Origin: Phytohabitans houttuyneae
GTDB lineage: Bacteria > Actinomycetota > Actinomycetes > Mycobacteriales > Micromonosporaceae
Assembly: GCF_011764425.1 (NCBI RefSeq)
Contig: NZ_BLPF01000001.1
Location: forward strand, 1,789,001 to 1,853,000
DNA: 64,000 bases
Direction of reading: 5' to 3'
Shown here: positions 25,048-33,842 of the stretch, piece by piece
Layout: every line of letters starts with the position of its first letter
How positions within the stretch are numbered: the stretch's first letter is position 1
Made by a program: the position numbers and the translations under genes
Notes under the pieces: model-generated
Seen by the model: only the letters and a program-made list of their open reading frames with translations
Databases searched by the model: none
What the model was told of the DNA's origin: nothing

Positions 25048-26027
25048 CAGTCGACCTCTCCGATCTGGAACATCTGCTTCACGTAGAACGCCATCACGCC
25101 CAGCATCAGGATCACGGTGATCACCGAGATGGCCGAGCCGAGGCTGTACTCGTTGCGCCCGAACGCCTGCGTGAACGCGTACGTGGCGAGGGTCTGGTAC
25201 TCCTGCTCGGGTTTGCTGTCGCGCAGCGCCCAGACCTGGGTGAAGAGCCCGAAGTTCCAGATCACCGAGAGCGTGGTGACGATGACGATCAGCGGCCGCA
25301 GGACGGGAAGGATGATGTTGCGCAACGTCTGCCAGGAGCTGGCGCCGTCGACAAGCGCGGCCTCGCGCAGGTCCTGGGGCACCTGGGTGAGGCCGGCGTG
25401 GAGGGTGATCGCGAGGAACGGGATGCCGGCCCAGACGACGAGTGTGGTGATGACGATCCAGCCCTGCGTGGGGTCGGCGAACCAGCTGTGGTTGGCGAAG
25501 TCGACGCCCGGTATCTGGTCGATCATGTAGTTGAGCACGCCGAAGTCGGCGTCCACCATCCACTTGAAGATCTGCGCGGAGACCAGCTGCGGTATCGCCC
25601 AGACGAACATCATGGTGATCACCATGGCGATCCGCACGCCGCTGCTGACCCGCTGCATCAGCAGCGCCACGCCCAGGCCGAGCACGATCGAGATGGTCAC
25701 CGAGACGACGGTGAAGATCGCGGTGCGGGCCACCACGCTCCAGAAGACACCGTCGGTCAGGATGTCCTTGTAGTTGTCGAACCCCACCCACGGCGGGGTG
25801 GCACCGGAGAAGAGGTGCCGCAGCTGCATGTCCTGGAAGGACAGCACGAGCATGCGGCCGAGCGGGTAGGCGAGCAGGCCGGCCAGCAGCACGAGCGTGG
25901 GGATGGCGAGAATCAGGGGTGTCCACTGGGGACGACGCCGCCGGCGTGCCCGGTGTCTGTCCGGTGTGGATGGCGCGGATGGCGCCGGCGCCGGTGGCGC
26001 GGTCGCCGGGCTGTCGACGGCGTGCAT
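25047..26027 (-). CDS. Sugar ABC transporter permease, MalF type
   Basis: 326 residues from an ATG at 26027 with AAGGAGACCG upstream. The N terminus is a Pro/Arg-rich cytosolic tail before six membrane helices. The EAA loop is DLREAALVDGASSWQTLRNI. It pairs with the MalG-type subunit encoded directly after it, with overlapping stop and start. The binding-protein gene lies 107 bp upstream. Confidence 0.9.
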   Translation of the reverse strand: MHAVDSPATAPPAPAPSAPSTPDRHRARRRRRPQWTPLILAIPTLVLLAGLLAYPLGRMLVLSFQDMQLRHLFSGATPPWVGFDNYKDILTDGVFWSVVARTAIFTVVSVTISIVLGLGVALLMQRVSSGVRIAMVITMMFVWAIPQLVSAQIFKWMVDADFGVLNYMIDQIPGVDFANHSWFADPTQGWIVITTLVVWAGIPFLAITLHAGLTQVPQDLREAALVDGASSWQTLRNIILPVLRPLIVIVTTLSVIWNFGLFTQVWALRDSKPEQEYQTLATYAFTQAFGRNEYSLGSAISVITVILMLGVMAFYVKQMFQIGEVD

Positions 26028-26134
26028 CGGTCTCCTTTCCGAGTTGTCAAGCCGCATCCGCGCCGTAGTGGATGGCGGCGGATGCGGCCGGTGAAGGCCG
26101 CGCCGCCCGCGCGAGCGGGCGGCGCGGCACCGGT

Positions 26135-27439
26135 TCAGCCGTTGAGCGTCTTTGCGATCTCGGCATCGCCCCACGCGGCGGCGTCGGCCACCGACTTCTT
26201 GCCGGTGACGATGTCGCGCAGCATCTGCTGGAGCACGGACGCCTTCTCGACGTCCGCCCACTTCTCGGCCATCGGCACGAACCAGCTGCTCTTCGCGGCC
26301 AGCGCGGTCGCCTCGTTGCCCTTCACGGCGGCGGCCTTGTCGAGCAGGTTGGTGGCGTTCGGCAGCACGGCCTTGGCCAGCAGGGCCTCCTGCGACTTGG
26401 TGTCGGTGAAGTACTTGATCCACTCAGCGGCGAGCGCCTGGTTCTGGCTCTTCGAGGCGACGCCGAGGTCGGAGCCACCGAGGAAGGACGGGATGCCCGG
26501 CATCGGCGCCGAGGCGACCTTGCCCTTCACCTTCGTCGGTACGAGCGCGGAGTTGGGGTCGTTCGGGTCTTTGCGCTGCTCCTGCGTGGCGCCGACCTCC
26601 CAGCCGTGGCCGTAGAGCATCGCCGACTCACCCTGCGCGAAGATCGCCGCGTGGTCGTTCTCGTCCTTGGTCACGTCGCCGGCCGAGTAGTTCTTGACCA
26701 GGTCGGCCCACTTCTGGAGGCCGGCCTGCGCCTGCGGCTCGGAGAGCGTACCGACCCACTTGTCGCCGTCCTTCTTGGCGATCTGCCCGCCCTCGGCGTG
26801 CACCCAGGACATCGCCGCGTACCAGTAGGCGCCCGGCATGTAGAAGGCGGCGAACTTCTTGCTGCTGCCGTTCTTCGCCTTGAGCGCGTCCGCCGCCGCG
26901 ATCACCTCGGCGTAGCTGGTCGGCGGCTTGAGGCCGGCGGCCTCGAAGAGGTCGGTGCGGTAGATGAGCACCCGCGCACCCGCGTAGTAGGGCACGCAGT
27001 AGGTCTTGCCGTCCAGCTCGCAGGGGCCGGAGAGACCCTGGAGCCAGTTGGCGGAGTTTTCGAAGCGGCTCTTGTCCAGCTCGGCGAACGCGCCGCTGAA
27101 GACGTACTTGGGCATCTCGGTGTTGCCGAGCTCGACCACGTCGGGCACGTCGTTGCCGGCGAGGGTGGCGTCCAGCTTGGTGAGGTGGTTGGCCCACTGC
27201 TGGTACTCGACCGTCACGTTGGCACCGGTCGCCGCCGTGAACCGCGCGTTGGCGTCCTCGACGACCTCCTTCCAGGCGGACTGCGCGTCGACCATCAGCC
27301 AGACCTTGATGGTCTTGCCCTTGCCGTCAAGGGCCTGGGCCGACGTGTCGTTGGCTCCGGTGTCGTCGGAGCCGCCGCACGCGGCCGCGCCCAGCAGCGT
27401 CGCGGCGAGCGCCGCGGCGATAGCGATCCTGTGTCTCAC
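26135..27439 (-). CDS. Extracellular solute-binding lipoprotein, family 1 (sugar)
   Basis: 434 residues from a GTG with GGAGG upstream. The signal peptide ends in LGAAAC, a lipobox. The mature part has the family 1 fold: KTIKVWLMVDAQSAWKEVVE, DVPDVVELGNTEMPKYVFSG, KTYCVPYYAGARVLIYRTDL and GESAMLYGHGWEVGA. It captures an oligosaccharide or sugar outside the cell for the two permeases downstream. The SIS-domain regulator upstream hints at a phosphorylated amino sugar or hexose as inducer; the true ligand is unknown. Confidence 0.9.
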   Translation of the reverse strand: MRHRIAIAAALAATLLGAAACGGSDDTGANDTSAQALDGKGKTIKVWLMVDAQSAWKEVVEDANARFTAATGANVTVEYQQWANHLTKLDATLAGNDVPDVVELGNTEMPKYVFSGAFAELDKSRFENSANWLQGLSGPCELDGKTYCVPYYAGARVLIYRTDLFEAAGLKPPTSYAEVIAAADALKAKNGSSKKFAAFYMPGAYWYAAMSWVHAEGGQIAKKDGDKWVGTLSEPQAQAGLQKWADLVKNYSAGDVTKDENDHAAIFAQGESAMLYGHGWEVGATQEQRKDPNDPNSALVPTKVKGKVASAPMPGIPSFLGGSDLGVASKSQNQALAAEWIKYFTDTKSQEALLAKAVLPNATNLLDKAAAVKGNEATALAAKSSWFVPMAEKWADVEKASVLQQMLRDIVTGKKSVADAAAWGDAEIAKTLNG

Positions 27440-27498
27440 GGATCCTCCAGGGTGGTGATTGGGTGTGTATTTCCGGTGCCCCCGCGGTGCTGGGGAGG

Positions 27499-28422
27499 TC
27501 AGTGCACGCCGCTGTGCTTGGCGGCCTTGTGGGGGTCGACGGCCTGCGCGGTGCGCTGGAAGGCCGCGTGCGAACGTTGGTGGGTGCGCTGGGCGACCGC
27601 CACGTAGAGCAGGTCGAGGACGACGAGCTGCGGGTGGCGGGCGGAGAGGGCGTCGGGCCGGAAGGTGGTGGCCTGGGTCGCGGTCAGGAGCACGACGTCG
27701 GCCAGCTCGGCGAGGGCGGAGCGGGGAAAGCTCGTCAGTGCGATGGTGGTGGCGCCGTGGCCGGCGGCCTCGGCGAGCATCTCGATGGTCTCCCGAGTCT
27801 GTCCACTGTGGGAGATCCCCAGCGCCACGTCACCCGGTCGGGAGAGCGCCGCGCTGGCCAGTCCGTTGTGGACGTCGGTCCACGCCCAGGCCGCCACCCC
27901 GATGCGGTGGAGGCTGAACTGCATCTCCTCGCCGACGAGCGCGCTGCCGCTGGCACCGAAGATGCTGACCCGCGACGCGCCGGCGATCGCCTGCGCCGCA
28001 CGTTCCACTTCGGACAGGTCGAGCAGCGCAGCGGTGTCGTGCATGGCGCGCGTGTCGGCCGCCATGACCTGTTCGAGCACCTTTTCGAGCGGGTCGCCGG
28101 GCTCGATCTCGCGACCGATGTCGACGCTCCACCCGGCCGCCCGCGCCCGGCCCGTCTCGGCGGCGATGCCGAGGCGGAGGTCCGCGTACCCCTCGAAGCC
28201 GAGGGCCCGGCAGAACCGGGTGACGGTCGCCGGCGACGTGCCGCTCCGCTCGGCCAGCTCGACGATCGTGGACCGCGCGGCATTCGCCGGATCGGCGAGC
28301 ACCAGCTCGGCCACCCGCTGCAGCGCTCCGGTGAACTCCGGCAGCTTCGCGCGCATGGTGAGGATCACCGACGCGTCGACCACTGCCGTCGGCGCGTGAC
28401 CGTCCACCTCGCGCTCGACCAT
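27499..28422 (-). CDS. RpiR/MurR-family regulator with SIS domain
   Basis: About 307 residues. The N-terminal HTH (STIVELAERSGTSPATVTRF, CRALGFEGYADLRLGIA) is followed by a SIS sugar-phosphate-binding domain (SRVSIFGASGSALVGEEMQF, ALGISHSGQTRETIEMLAEA). RpiR proteins respond to sugar phosphates. I chose the ATG at 28422, with AAGGGC upstream; a TTG two codons earlier is possible. It heads the ABC transporter operon (60 bp to the next gene) and probably controls it from the AT-rich dyad just upstream. Confidence 0.88.
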   Translation of the reverse strand: MVEREVDGHAPTAVVDASVILTMRAKLPEFTGALQRVAELVLADPANAARSTIVELAERSGTSPATVTRFCRALGFEGYADLRLGIAAETGRARAAGWSVDIGREIEPGDPLEKVLEQVMAADTRAMHDTAALLDLSEVERAAQAIAGASRVSIFGASGSALVGEEMQFSLHRIGVAAWAWTDVHNGLASAALSRPGDVALGISHSGQTRETIEMLAEAAGHGATTIALTSFPRSALAELADVVLLTATQATTFRPDALSARHPQLVVLDLLYVAVAQRTHQRSHAAFQRTAQAVDPHKAAKHSGVH

Positions 28423-28438
28423 CGGCAAGCCCTTCAGA

Positions 28439-28472
28439 AAAGAAACTTAACTGTTAGTGGTAATATTTCTTA
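28439..28472. promoter_or_regulatory. AT-rich promoter and likely RpiR operator
   Basis: An island of low G+C just upstream of the RpiR gene. AAGAAACTTAA and TATTTCTTA at its ends form an imperfect dyad (AAGAAA against TTTCTT) around GTTA/TAAT words. RpiR-type operators often have GAAA/TTTC arms, so autoregulation of the operon is likely. Confidence 0.5.
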
Positions 28473-28676
28473 CTGAAGCGCGCCTCAAAGCGCAAGAGCC
28501 TGGGCGGGGTTTTCAAACCGTTACGCGCCAACCGGCAGGGCAAAACAAATCAGAGCCGCTCAATCCGGGCACCGTCGCGCGCCCCAGAAGCTCCCCTCCC
28601 TACCCCCAGGCGCCAACCCCGGTTCGCCGAGACCTCCCGAGCCCCGCGCTCCGGAGGGAGGTAACTGCAAGATCCT

Positions 28677-29075
28677 GTTTTGCTGCCTCAGAGCGCGTGC
28701 GAGGCAACAAAACCGGGATTTGTGGTGAGCTTGAGCAGGTCGCCGTGGCGATCTGTCGGGATCGCAGCACGGTGTGGCGGAGGTCCGCCGAACCACGTCC
28801 ATAACGGTGGGCGGGTTCCGGACGGGCCCGGCATCCCGGCCGTTGCGGGCGGGGCGGGGCCGGTCGTGGGGTGGCCTTTACCAGTGGGAGGTCCCGTCGG
28901 TGGGACCCGGCAACGCACCGACGAGCGGGCCCGTCGGCCCATGCGCCGACCGGGCTGTGCCCGGCCGCTGGGAAGGCGACCTTCCCATCGGCGCCCGCGG
29001 CAGCTCCGCGATCATCACCCTGTCGATCGCACCACCCTTTACCTCATCAGGGTGGCGTGCGACGGTGGTGGCGGT
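28677..29075 (+). mobile_element. IS30-family transposase remnant
   Basis: Pieces of an IS30-type transposase are readable in different plus-strand frames: an HTH-like VAICRDRSTVWRR, then TDERARRP, then VPGRWEGDLPIGARGSSAII (the VPGHWEGDL signature around the first catalytic Asp), then VDRTTLYLI. No frame is whole, the DDE core is not complete and several shifts are needed, so it is decayed. An imperfect 13-bp inverted repeat (GTTTTGCTGCCTC at 28677, GAGGCAACAAAAC at 28701) lies at the left and may be part of an end. Another dyad (ACCTCCC/GGGAGGT) lies just left of it, near 28632-28661. Confidence 0.6.
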
Positions 29076-29105
29076 TTCAGAAGATCCAGTTCGAAACAGA
29101 TCCGG

Positions 29106-29163
29106 GCTACCGCGATGCCCGCCGTGGTCCAGACCGTTGCTCCCGCGGCCTCACCCTCCGCGG
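29106..29163 (+). repeat. 58-bp dispersed repeat, copy C
   Basis: GCTACCGCGATGCCCGCCG through to CCTCACCCTCCGCGG, about three changes from copy A and two from copy D. It directly follows the IS30 remnant and precedes the 3' end of the opposite-strand oxidoreductase gene by 172 bp. Confidence 0.85.
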
Positions 29164-29334
29164 TGGGCGAGCTCACCCCAACCCCCGGGTGCCGCTGAGA
29201 TCGTGGTCGTTTGCTGACACCGATCAGGGAACCAGCGTGGTCCAGGCCGCTGTTCACGCCCTGCGGTCGCCGCGATCGGCGTCGGCAACGGCGACCACGC
29301 CCGCTCGGTTGTGGACGGATTCGTCGCCGCGGCT

Positions 29335-30441
29335 CTAGCTGAGGGCGCGGAGGGCGGCGCGGACCGAGCGGCGGCGTACGGCGTTGAGGAGTACCGGCTC
29401 GCCGCGGCAGAACCTCGCGAACAGGCTCCAGCCTGTCGGGGTCGCCAGCAGCGTGTGGAACGCGCCCGGCCGCCTGCTGTACGCGGCCAGCAGCTTCCGG
29501 CCCGCCCACATCTCCGTGCCCAGCTGCGCCTCCACAGTGGACTCGTAGCGGCCCAGGTCGCCGGCCGCGGCGGCCTCGCCGGCGTACGTGCCGGAGCGGA
29601 GCGCGAAGCTGATGCCCTCGCGGGTCCACGGCTCCAGCAGGCCACCCGCGTCGCCGGCCACCAGCACGCGGCCCCGGCGCAGTGGGGAGTCTGGGGTGCG
29701 GCAGCGGGTCAGGTGGCCCGAGTCGTGGACCGGCTCGATGCCGGACAGGCCGAGGCGCTCGACGAAGCCCCGCAGGTACGCCTTCGTCGCCGCCCCCTGC
29801 CCCCGCTCGGCGATCACGCCGACCGTGAGGCGGTCGCCCTTGGGAAAGACCCACGCGTACGAGCCGGGGATCGGGCCCCAGTCGATGAGCAGCCGCCCCC
29901 GCCAGCGCTCACGCAGCGCGGGCGGGATGGGCAGCTCGACCTCCAGGCCGAGGTCCACCTGCGCATACGCGACGCCCACGTGCCGGGACGTGATGCCCGA
30001 CGAGCCATCCGCTCCGATCACGGCGCGCGCCGCGAGGGGCGTACCAGATGATGGTCGGACCACGACGTGGCCGCCGGCGTCCTCCAGGCCGCGGACCGTG
30101 ACCCGCTCGCGGACCTCGGCCCCCGCCTCGGCCGCGGCCTTGCGCAGCGCGTGGTCGAACGCCTCCCGGCGCACCATGGCCAGCACCGGCCGGTCGCTCG
30201 TGCGCTCGATCTGGCGGCGGCCGTCGAGCGTGAACGTGGCCCGCCCCACCCAGTCGTCGGCCGGCACGTCGATCAGCCCGCTCACGGCCGCGAGCGAGGT
30301 GCCGAGCAGGCCACCGCCGCACGTCTTGTACCGCGGGTGGGTGGCCTTTTCCAGCACGACCGTGCGTGCGCCGGCCCGCGCCGCGGCGTGCGCGGCGGAC
30401 ATGCCGGCCGGTCCCCCGCCGACGACGGCGACATCCCACAT
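29335..30441 (-). CDS. Geranylgeranyl-reductase-family FAD enzyme
   Basis: 368 residues. The ATG at 30441 (GTG two codons earlier also possible) opens a Rossmann motif, VAVVGGGPAGMSAAHAAA, followed by YKTCGGGLLG, typical of geranylgeranyl reductases, then VIGADGSSGITSR and VLVAGDAGGLLEPWTREGIS, which binds FAD. The family reduces isoprenoid double bonds in lipids, quinone tails or other prenyl groups. No prenyltransferase is next to it. It is divergent from a nucleoside hydrolase gene 26 bp away with overlapping promoters. Confidence 0.88.
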   Translation of the reverse strand: MWDVAVVGGGPAGMSAAHAAARAGARTVVLEKATHPRYKTCGGGLLGTSLAAVSGLIDVPADDWVGRATFTLDGRRQIERTSDRPVLAMVRREAFDHALRKAAAEAGAEVRERVTVRGLEDAGGHVVVRPSSGTPLAARAVIGADGSSGITSRHVGVAYAQVDLGLEVELPIPPALRERWRGRLLIDWGPIPGSYAWVFPKGDRLTVGVIAERGQGAATKAYLRGFVERLGLSGIEPVHDSGHLTRCRTPDSPLRRGRVLVAGDAGGLLEPWTREGISFALRSGTYAGEAAAAGDLGRYESTVEAQLGTEMWAGRKLLAAYSRRPGAFHTLLATPTGWSLFARFCRGEPVLLNAVRRRSVRAALRALS

Positions 30442-30466
30442 CTCCACCCAGCGCAGAATAGCCACC

Positions 30467-31426
30467 GTGGCTATCCCGATGATCCTCGACTGCGATCCTG
30501 GGCACGACGACGCGCTGGCTATCATGCTGGCCGCCGCCGACCCCCACCTCGACCTGCTGGCGATCACCACGGTGGCCGGCAACACGACCTTGGACAAGGC
30601 CACGCTGAACGCGCGCCGGGTGTGCACGATCGCCGGCATCTCGGGGGTACCGGTGGCGGCCGGCTGCGACCGCCCGCTCGTGGCAGAGCTCCAGATCGCG
30701 GACGACATCCACGGGGAGAGTGGGCTCGACGGTCCCGCGTTCGGCGAGCCGACCGTGCCGCTGGCCGGCGAGGACGCGGTGAGCCTGATGCGGCGGCTGC
30801 TGCTCGATCACCCCGAGCCGGTGACGCTGGTACCCACCGGCCCGCTGACGAACATCGCCACGCTGCTGCGCGACCACCCCACGGTCCTCCCCAAGATCCG
30901 CGAGATCGTGTTCATGGGCGGCTCGACCGGGCGGGGCAACATCAGCCCGTACGGGGAGTTCAACATCTTCGTCGACCCGGAGGCCGCCGACCTGGTCCTC
31001 CAGTCCGGGCTGCCGGTCACCATGATCGGCCTGAACGTCACCCACCAGGCGCTCGTCACGCCCGACGTGGTGACCCGCTTCCGCGCGGTGGGCAGCCCGC
31101 TCGCCGAGACGTGCGTGGAGCTGATGACGTTCTTCGGCGCCGCGTACGAGAACGTCTTCGGCCTGCCCGACCCGCCGCTGCACGACCCGATCGCGGTCGC
31201 GCGGGTGATCGACCCGTCGCTCGTGTCGTGCGTGTCCGCGCCGGTCGCGGTGGAGCTGACCGGCGCGCACACGCGCGGCGCCACGGTGGTGGACCTGCAC
31301 CGGCGTACCGGCGCGGACCCCAATGCCCAGGTGGCGTTGGACCTCGACGTCCCCCGCTTCTGGGACCTGCTGACCGGGGCGCTCACGAAGCTGTCAGGAT
31401 CCCCAGCCGCTGGGTCGCCCGCGTGA
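30467..31426 (+). CDS. Nucleoside hydrolase
   Basis: 319 residues from a GTG at 30467; AGAATA lies just upstream, so it may be leaderless. PMILDCDPGHDDALAIMLAA carries the calcium-binding DxDxxxDD motif. TLVPTGPLTNIATLL, IVFMGGSTGRGNISPYGEFN and LHDPIAVARV are the other active-site segments. It is a closer match to the classic inosine/uridine hydrolases than the one at 9446. The last 44 bp overlap the end of the opposite-strand helD gene. Confidence 0.9.
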   Translation: MAIPMILDCDPGHDDALAIMLAAADPHLDLLAITTVAGNTTLDKATLNARRVCTIAGISGVPVAAGCDRPLVAELQIADDIHGESGLDGPAFGEPTVPLAGEDAVSLMRRLLLDHPEPVTLVPTGPLTNIATLLRDHPTVLPKIREIVFMGGSTGRGNISPYGEFNIFVDPEAADLVLQSGLPVTMIGLNVTHQALVTPDVVTRFRAVGSPLAETCVELMTFFGAAYENVFGLPDPPLHDPIAVARVIDPSLVSCVSAPVAVELTGAHTRGATVVDLHRRTGADPNAQVALDLDVPRFWDLLTGALTKLSGSPAAGSPA

Positions 31427-33683
31427 GCGCCACGTAGAGGTCGTTCTGGCCGCGCGGGGACTCGGCCACGATCGCGTCCGGGTCGACCACCACGACGGCG
31501 TCGAACTCCAGACCCTTGGCCTGCCGTACGGTCAGGACCGCGACCCGCTTCTCCAGGTCGGGTTCGGCGCCCAGGACGACGTCGGGCACCGCCTCGGCGA
31601 TCGGCGGGCCCAGCTCGGCCAGGCGGCCGGCCGGCACGATCACGCCGAGCCGCCCGTCACCGACCTCGGCCGCCTCGTCGATGACGACCTTGGGCAGCTG
31701 GGCGGTGTCCAGCGGGCGGGTCCACGGCTCGACGCCGGTCTGCCGCACCGAGCGGGGCGGCTCCAGCGCCGGGTCGATGCGGGCCAGCACGTCGGCCGCG
31801 ACCGCCATGATCTCCGACGGCGTCCGGTAGTTGACCTTGAGCTCGGCCAGCCTCCACCGGTCCGCCACGTACGGCGCGAAGATCCCGTCCCACGACGAGG
31901 TACCGGCCAGGTCGCCGGTCTGCGCCACGTCGCCCACCGCGGTGATCGACCGGTTCGGGCAGCGCCGCATCAGCAGCCGCCACGCCATCGGGGACAGCTC
32001 CTGCGCCTCGTCGACGATCACGTGCCCGAACGCCCAGGTGCGGTCGGCCGCCGCCCGCTGCGCCGCGGTCAGCCGGTCGCCGTCCTCGTGCCGCTCGGCC
32101 AGCTCGCTCGCGCCGATGATGTCGGTCGCCGAGAGGATCTCGTTTTCCACCTCGTCCTCCGCGTCGATCGACACCGAACCGCGGGCGATCTCCAGGGCAC
32201 CTTCCGCGTACGCGATGCGGGCCTGCCGCAGCCGCTCGGCCAGCGCCGCCTTGCTCGCCTCGTCTTCGCCGAGCAGCTCGGCGGCCTCGTCGAGCAGCGG
32301 CACGTCGGCCGGCGCGAACCCGCCGATCGGGTCCCGCCGCAGCTTCGCCGCGTCCTCGCCGAGGTGCTCGAAGGCGACCGCGAGGCGCTTGTCCGACGCG
32401 AAGAGGCCGGCCACGAGCTGCTGCGGCGTGAGGATCGGCCACAGCCAGTCGAGCGTGCCCAGCACCTCCGGCTCCTTGCGCAGCTCGCGGCGGATCTCGG
32501 CGAGGTCGGCCTCGTCGAAGAGGATCTCCTCGCCGGGCGCGTCGTCGCCGCCGAGCGGGTCGTCGGCGTACGGGTCGAAGCCGATCTTCTCGGCGAGCTG
32601 GGCGGCGAGCGCGTGCACGATCTCCGTGTCGAAGACCTGCCGCGCCAGGTTGTGCGGCTTCTCCGACCGCCGCGCCCGCTCCCGCGCCGCGCGGATGGTG
32701 GCCGGCTGGAGGTACAGCGTCTCGCCCTGCGCGGCGGTCTCGAGGGTGATCGGCAGCGGCTCGTCGGGCACCCGCTGCCGGTCGCGCACCGCCGCCGCGA
32801 GCACGTCGGCCATCACCGGGCGACCCTTGATCTCGGCCACCTCGTCGGGCTCGGCGCGGCGCGCGGTCACGCCCGGAAACAGGTCGCCCAGCGTGCCCAG
32901 CAGCACCCCGGTCTCGGCGAGGGACGGCAGCACCTGGGAGATGTACCGGAGGAAGGTCTGGTTGGGTCCCACGATCAGCACCGCGCGGGTGGAGAGCTCG
33001 CGGCGGTGGGTGTAGAGCAGGTACGCCGCCCGGTGCAGCGCCACCGCCGTCTTGCCGGTGCCCGGCCCGCCCTGCACCACCAGCACGCCCTCCATCGGCG
33101 CCCGGATGATGCGATCCTGCTCGGCCTGGATGGTCTCGACGATGTCCCGCATCCGCCCGGTGCGGCTGGCCGAGAGCGCGGACAGCAGCGCCGCCTCGCC
33201 GGTCAGTCCCTCGTGGACGGAGTCGCGGGCCGCCTCCAGGTCGAGCACCTCGTCGTCCAGCGCCACGACGGTGCGGCGGCGGGTACGGATCTGGCGGCGC
33301 CGCCGCACCCCGTCCGGAGAAGCCGCCGTCGCCAGGTAGAACGGCCGGGCCGCCGGCGCCCGCCAGTCCACCAGGAGCGAGCGGTGGTCGTGCTCGTCGT
33401 CGAAGATGCCGATGCGACCGATGTACCGCGCCGGCTCGCCGTCCGCTTCGAAGTCGAGGCGGCCGAAGCAGAGGCCGGCCTCCACGGCGCCGTACTGTGC
33501 GACCTGGTCCGTGTAGAGCGCGACGCCGCTGTCCCGCTCGGTCTTGGCCTGCGGCGTGCCGCCGCTCTGGCGCAGCAGCGTGGCGAGGCGGCGCGCGGAC
33601 TGCTCGCGCATCTCGTCCAACCGTCGGTAGAGAGCCGAGACGTATCCCTGCTCGTGGGAAATCTCCGCGGAGTTGCTTGACAA
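31383..33683 (-). CDS. helD: HelD-like RNA polymerase-associated helicase
   Basis: 766 residues from a TTG at 33683, with AGGGAG five bases upstream deciding the start. An N-terminal coiled coil (YVSALYRRLDEMREQSARRL) precedes a UvrD/Rep-like ATPase: VVQGGPGTGKTAVALHRAAY (~210), FGHVIVDEAQELSPMAWRLL, ITAVGDVAQTGDL, VNYRTPSEIM and NDLYVALTRATQRL. HelD proteins enter RNA polymerase channels and recycle stalled enzyme; some actinomycete versions (HelR) displace rifamycins. Whether this one protects against rifamycin is not shown. Confidence 0.9.
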   Translation of the reverse strand: MSSNSAEISHEQGYVSALYRRLDEMREQSARRLATLLRQSGGTPQAKTERDSGVALYTDQVAQYGAVEAGLCFGRLDFEADGEPARYIGRIGIFDDEHDHRSLLVDWRAPAARPFYLATAASPDGVRRRRQIRTRRRTVVALDDEVLDLEAARDSVHEGLTGEAALLSALSASRTGRMRDIVETIQAEQDRIIRAPMEGVLVVQGGPGTGKTAVALHRAAYLLYTHRRELSTRAVLIVGPNQTFLRYISQVLPSLAETGVLLGTLGDLFPGVTARRAEPDEVAEIKGRPVMADVLAAAVRDRQRVPDEPLPITLETAAQGETLYLQPATIRAARERARRSEKPHNLARQVFDTEIVHALAAQLAEKIGFDPYADDPLGGDDAPGEEILFDEADLAEIRRELRKEPEVLGTLDWLWPILTPQQLVAGLFASDKRLAVAFEHLGEDAAKLRRDPIGGFAPADVPLLDEAAELLGEDEASKAALAERLRQARIAYAEGALEIARGSVSIDAEDEVENEILSATDIIGASELAERHEDGDRLTAAQRAAADRTWAFGHVIVDEAQELSPMAWRLLMRRCPNRSITAVGDVAQTGDLAGTSSWDGIFAPYVADRWRLAELKVNYRTPSEIMAVAADVLARIDPALEPPRSVRQTGVEPWTRPLDTAQLPKVVIDEAAEVGDGRLGVIVPAGRLAELGPPIAEAVPDVVLGAEPDLEKRVAVLTVRQAKGLEFDAVVVVDPDAIVAESPRGQNDLYVALTRATQRLGILTAS

Positions 33684-33745
33684 TGCGGCTCCCTGGTGCT
33701 CTATACTTGCCGACGTGAGGGGCAGCTTGTGCTGCCCTTTTGTTG
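33677..33745. promoter_or_regulatory. Overlapping promoters and a 7-bp-stem hairpin upstream of helD
   Basis: Plus strand: TTGACA at 33677-33682 and TATACT at 33702-33707 (19-bp spacing), then GGGCAGC-TTGT-GCTGCCC followed by TTTTGTTG. Minus strand: the same TATA region gives TATAGA about 15-20 bp before the helD start, with the dyad upstream of it. The plus reading would make a transcript of only 35-40 bases. Confidence 0.5.
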
Positions 33746-33842
33746 TGCTCAGCCGACAAAGATAGCGCACCGGACGGCGGTCCGGCTCGCGGATCGGCGG
33801 GCCTATTCTCACCCCTCCCACCCCCGAGCCGGACCCGCCGGC

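Noticed and set aside
33714-33745. Rifamycin-associated element upstream of helD
   Set aside because: It has a similar length and GGGGC/GCCC ends, but the centre does not match the consensus I remember.
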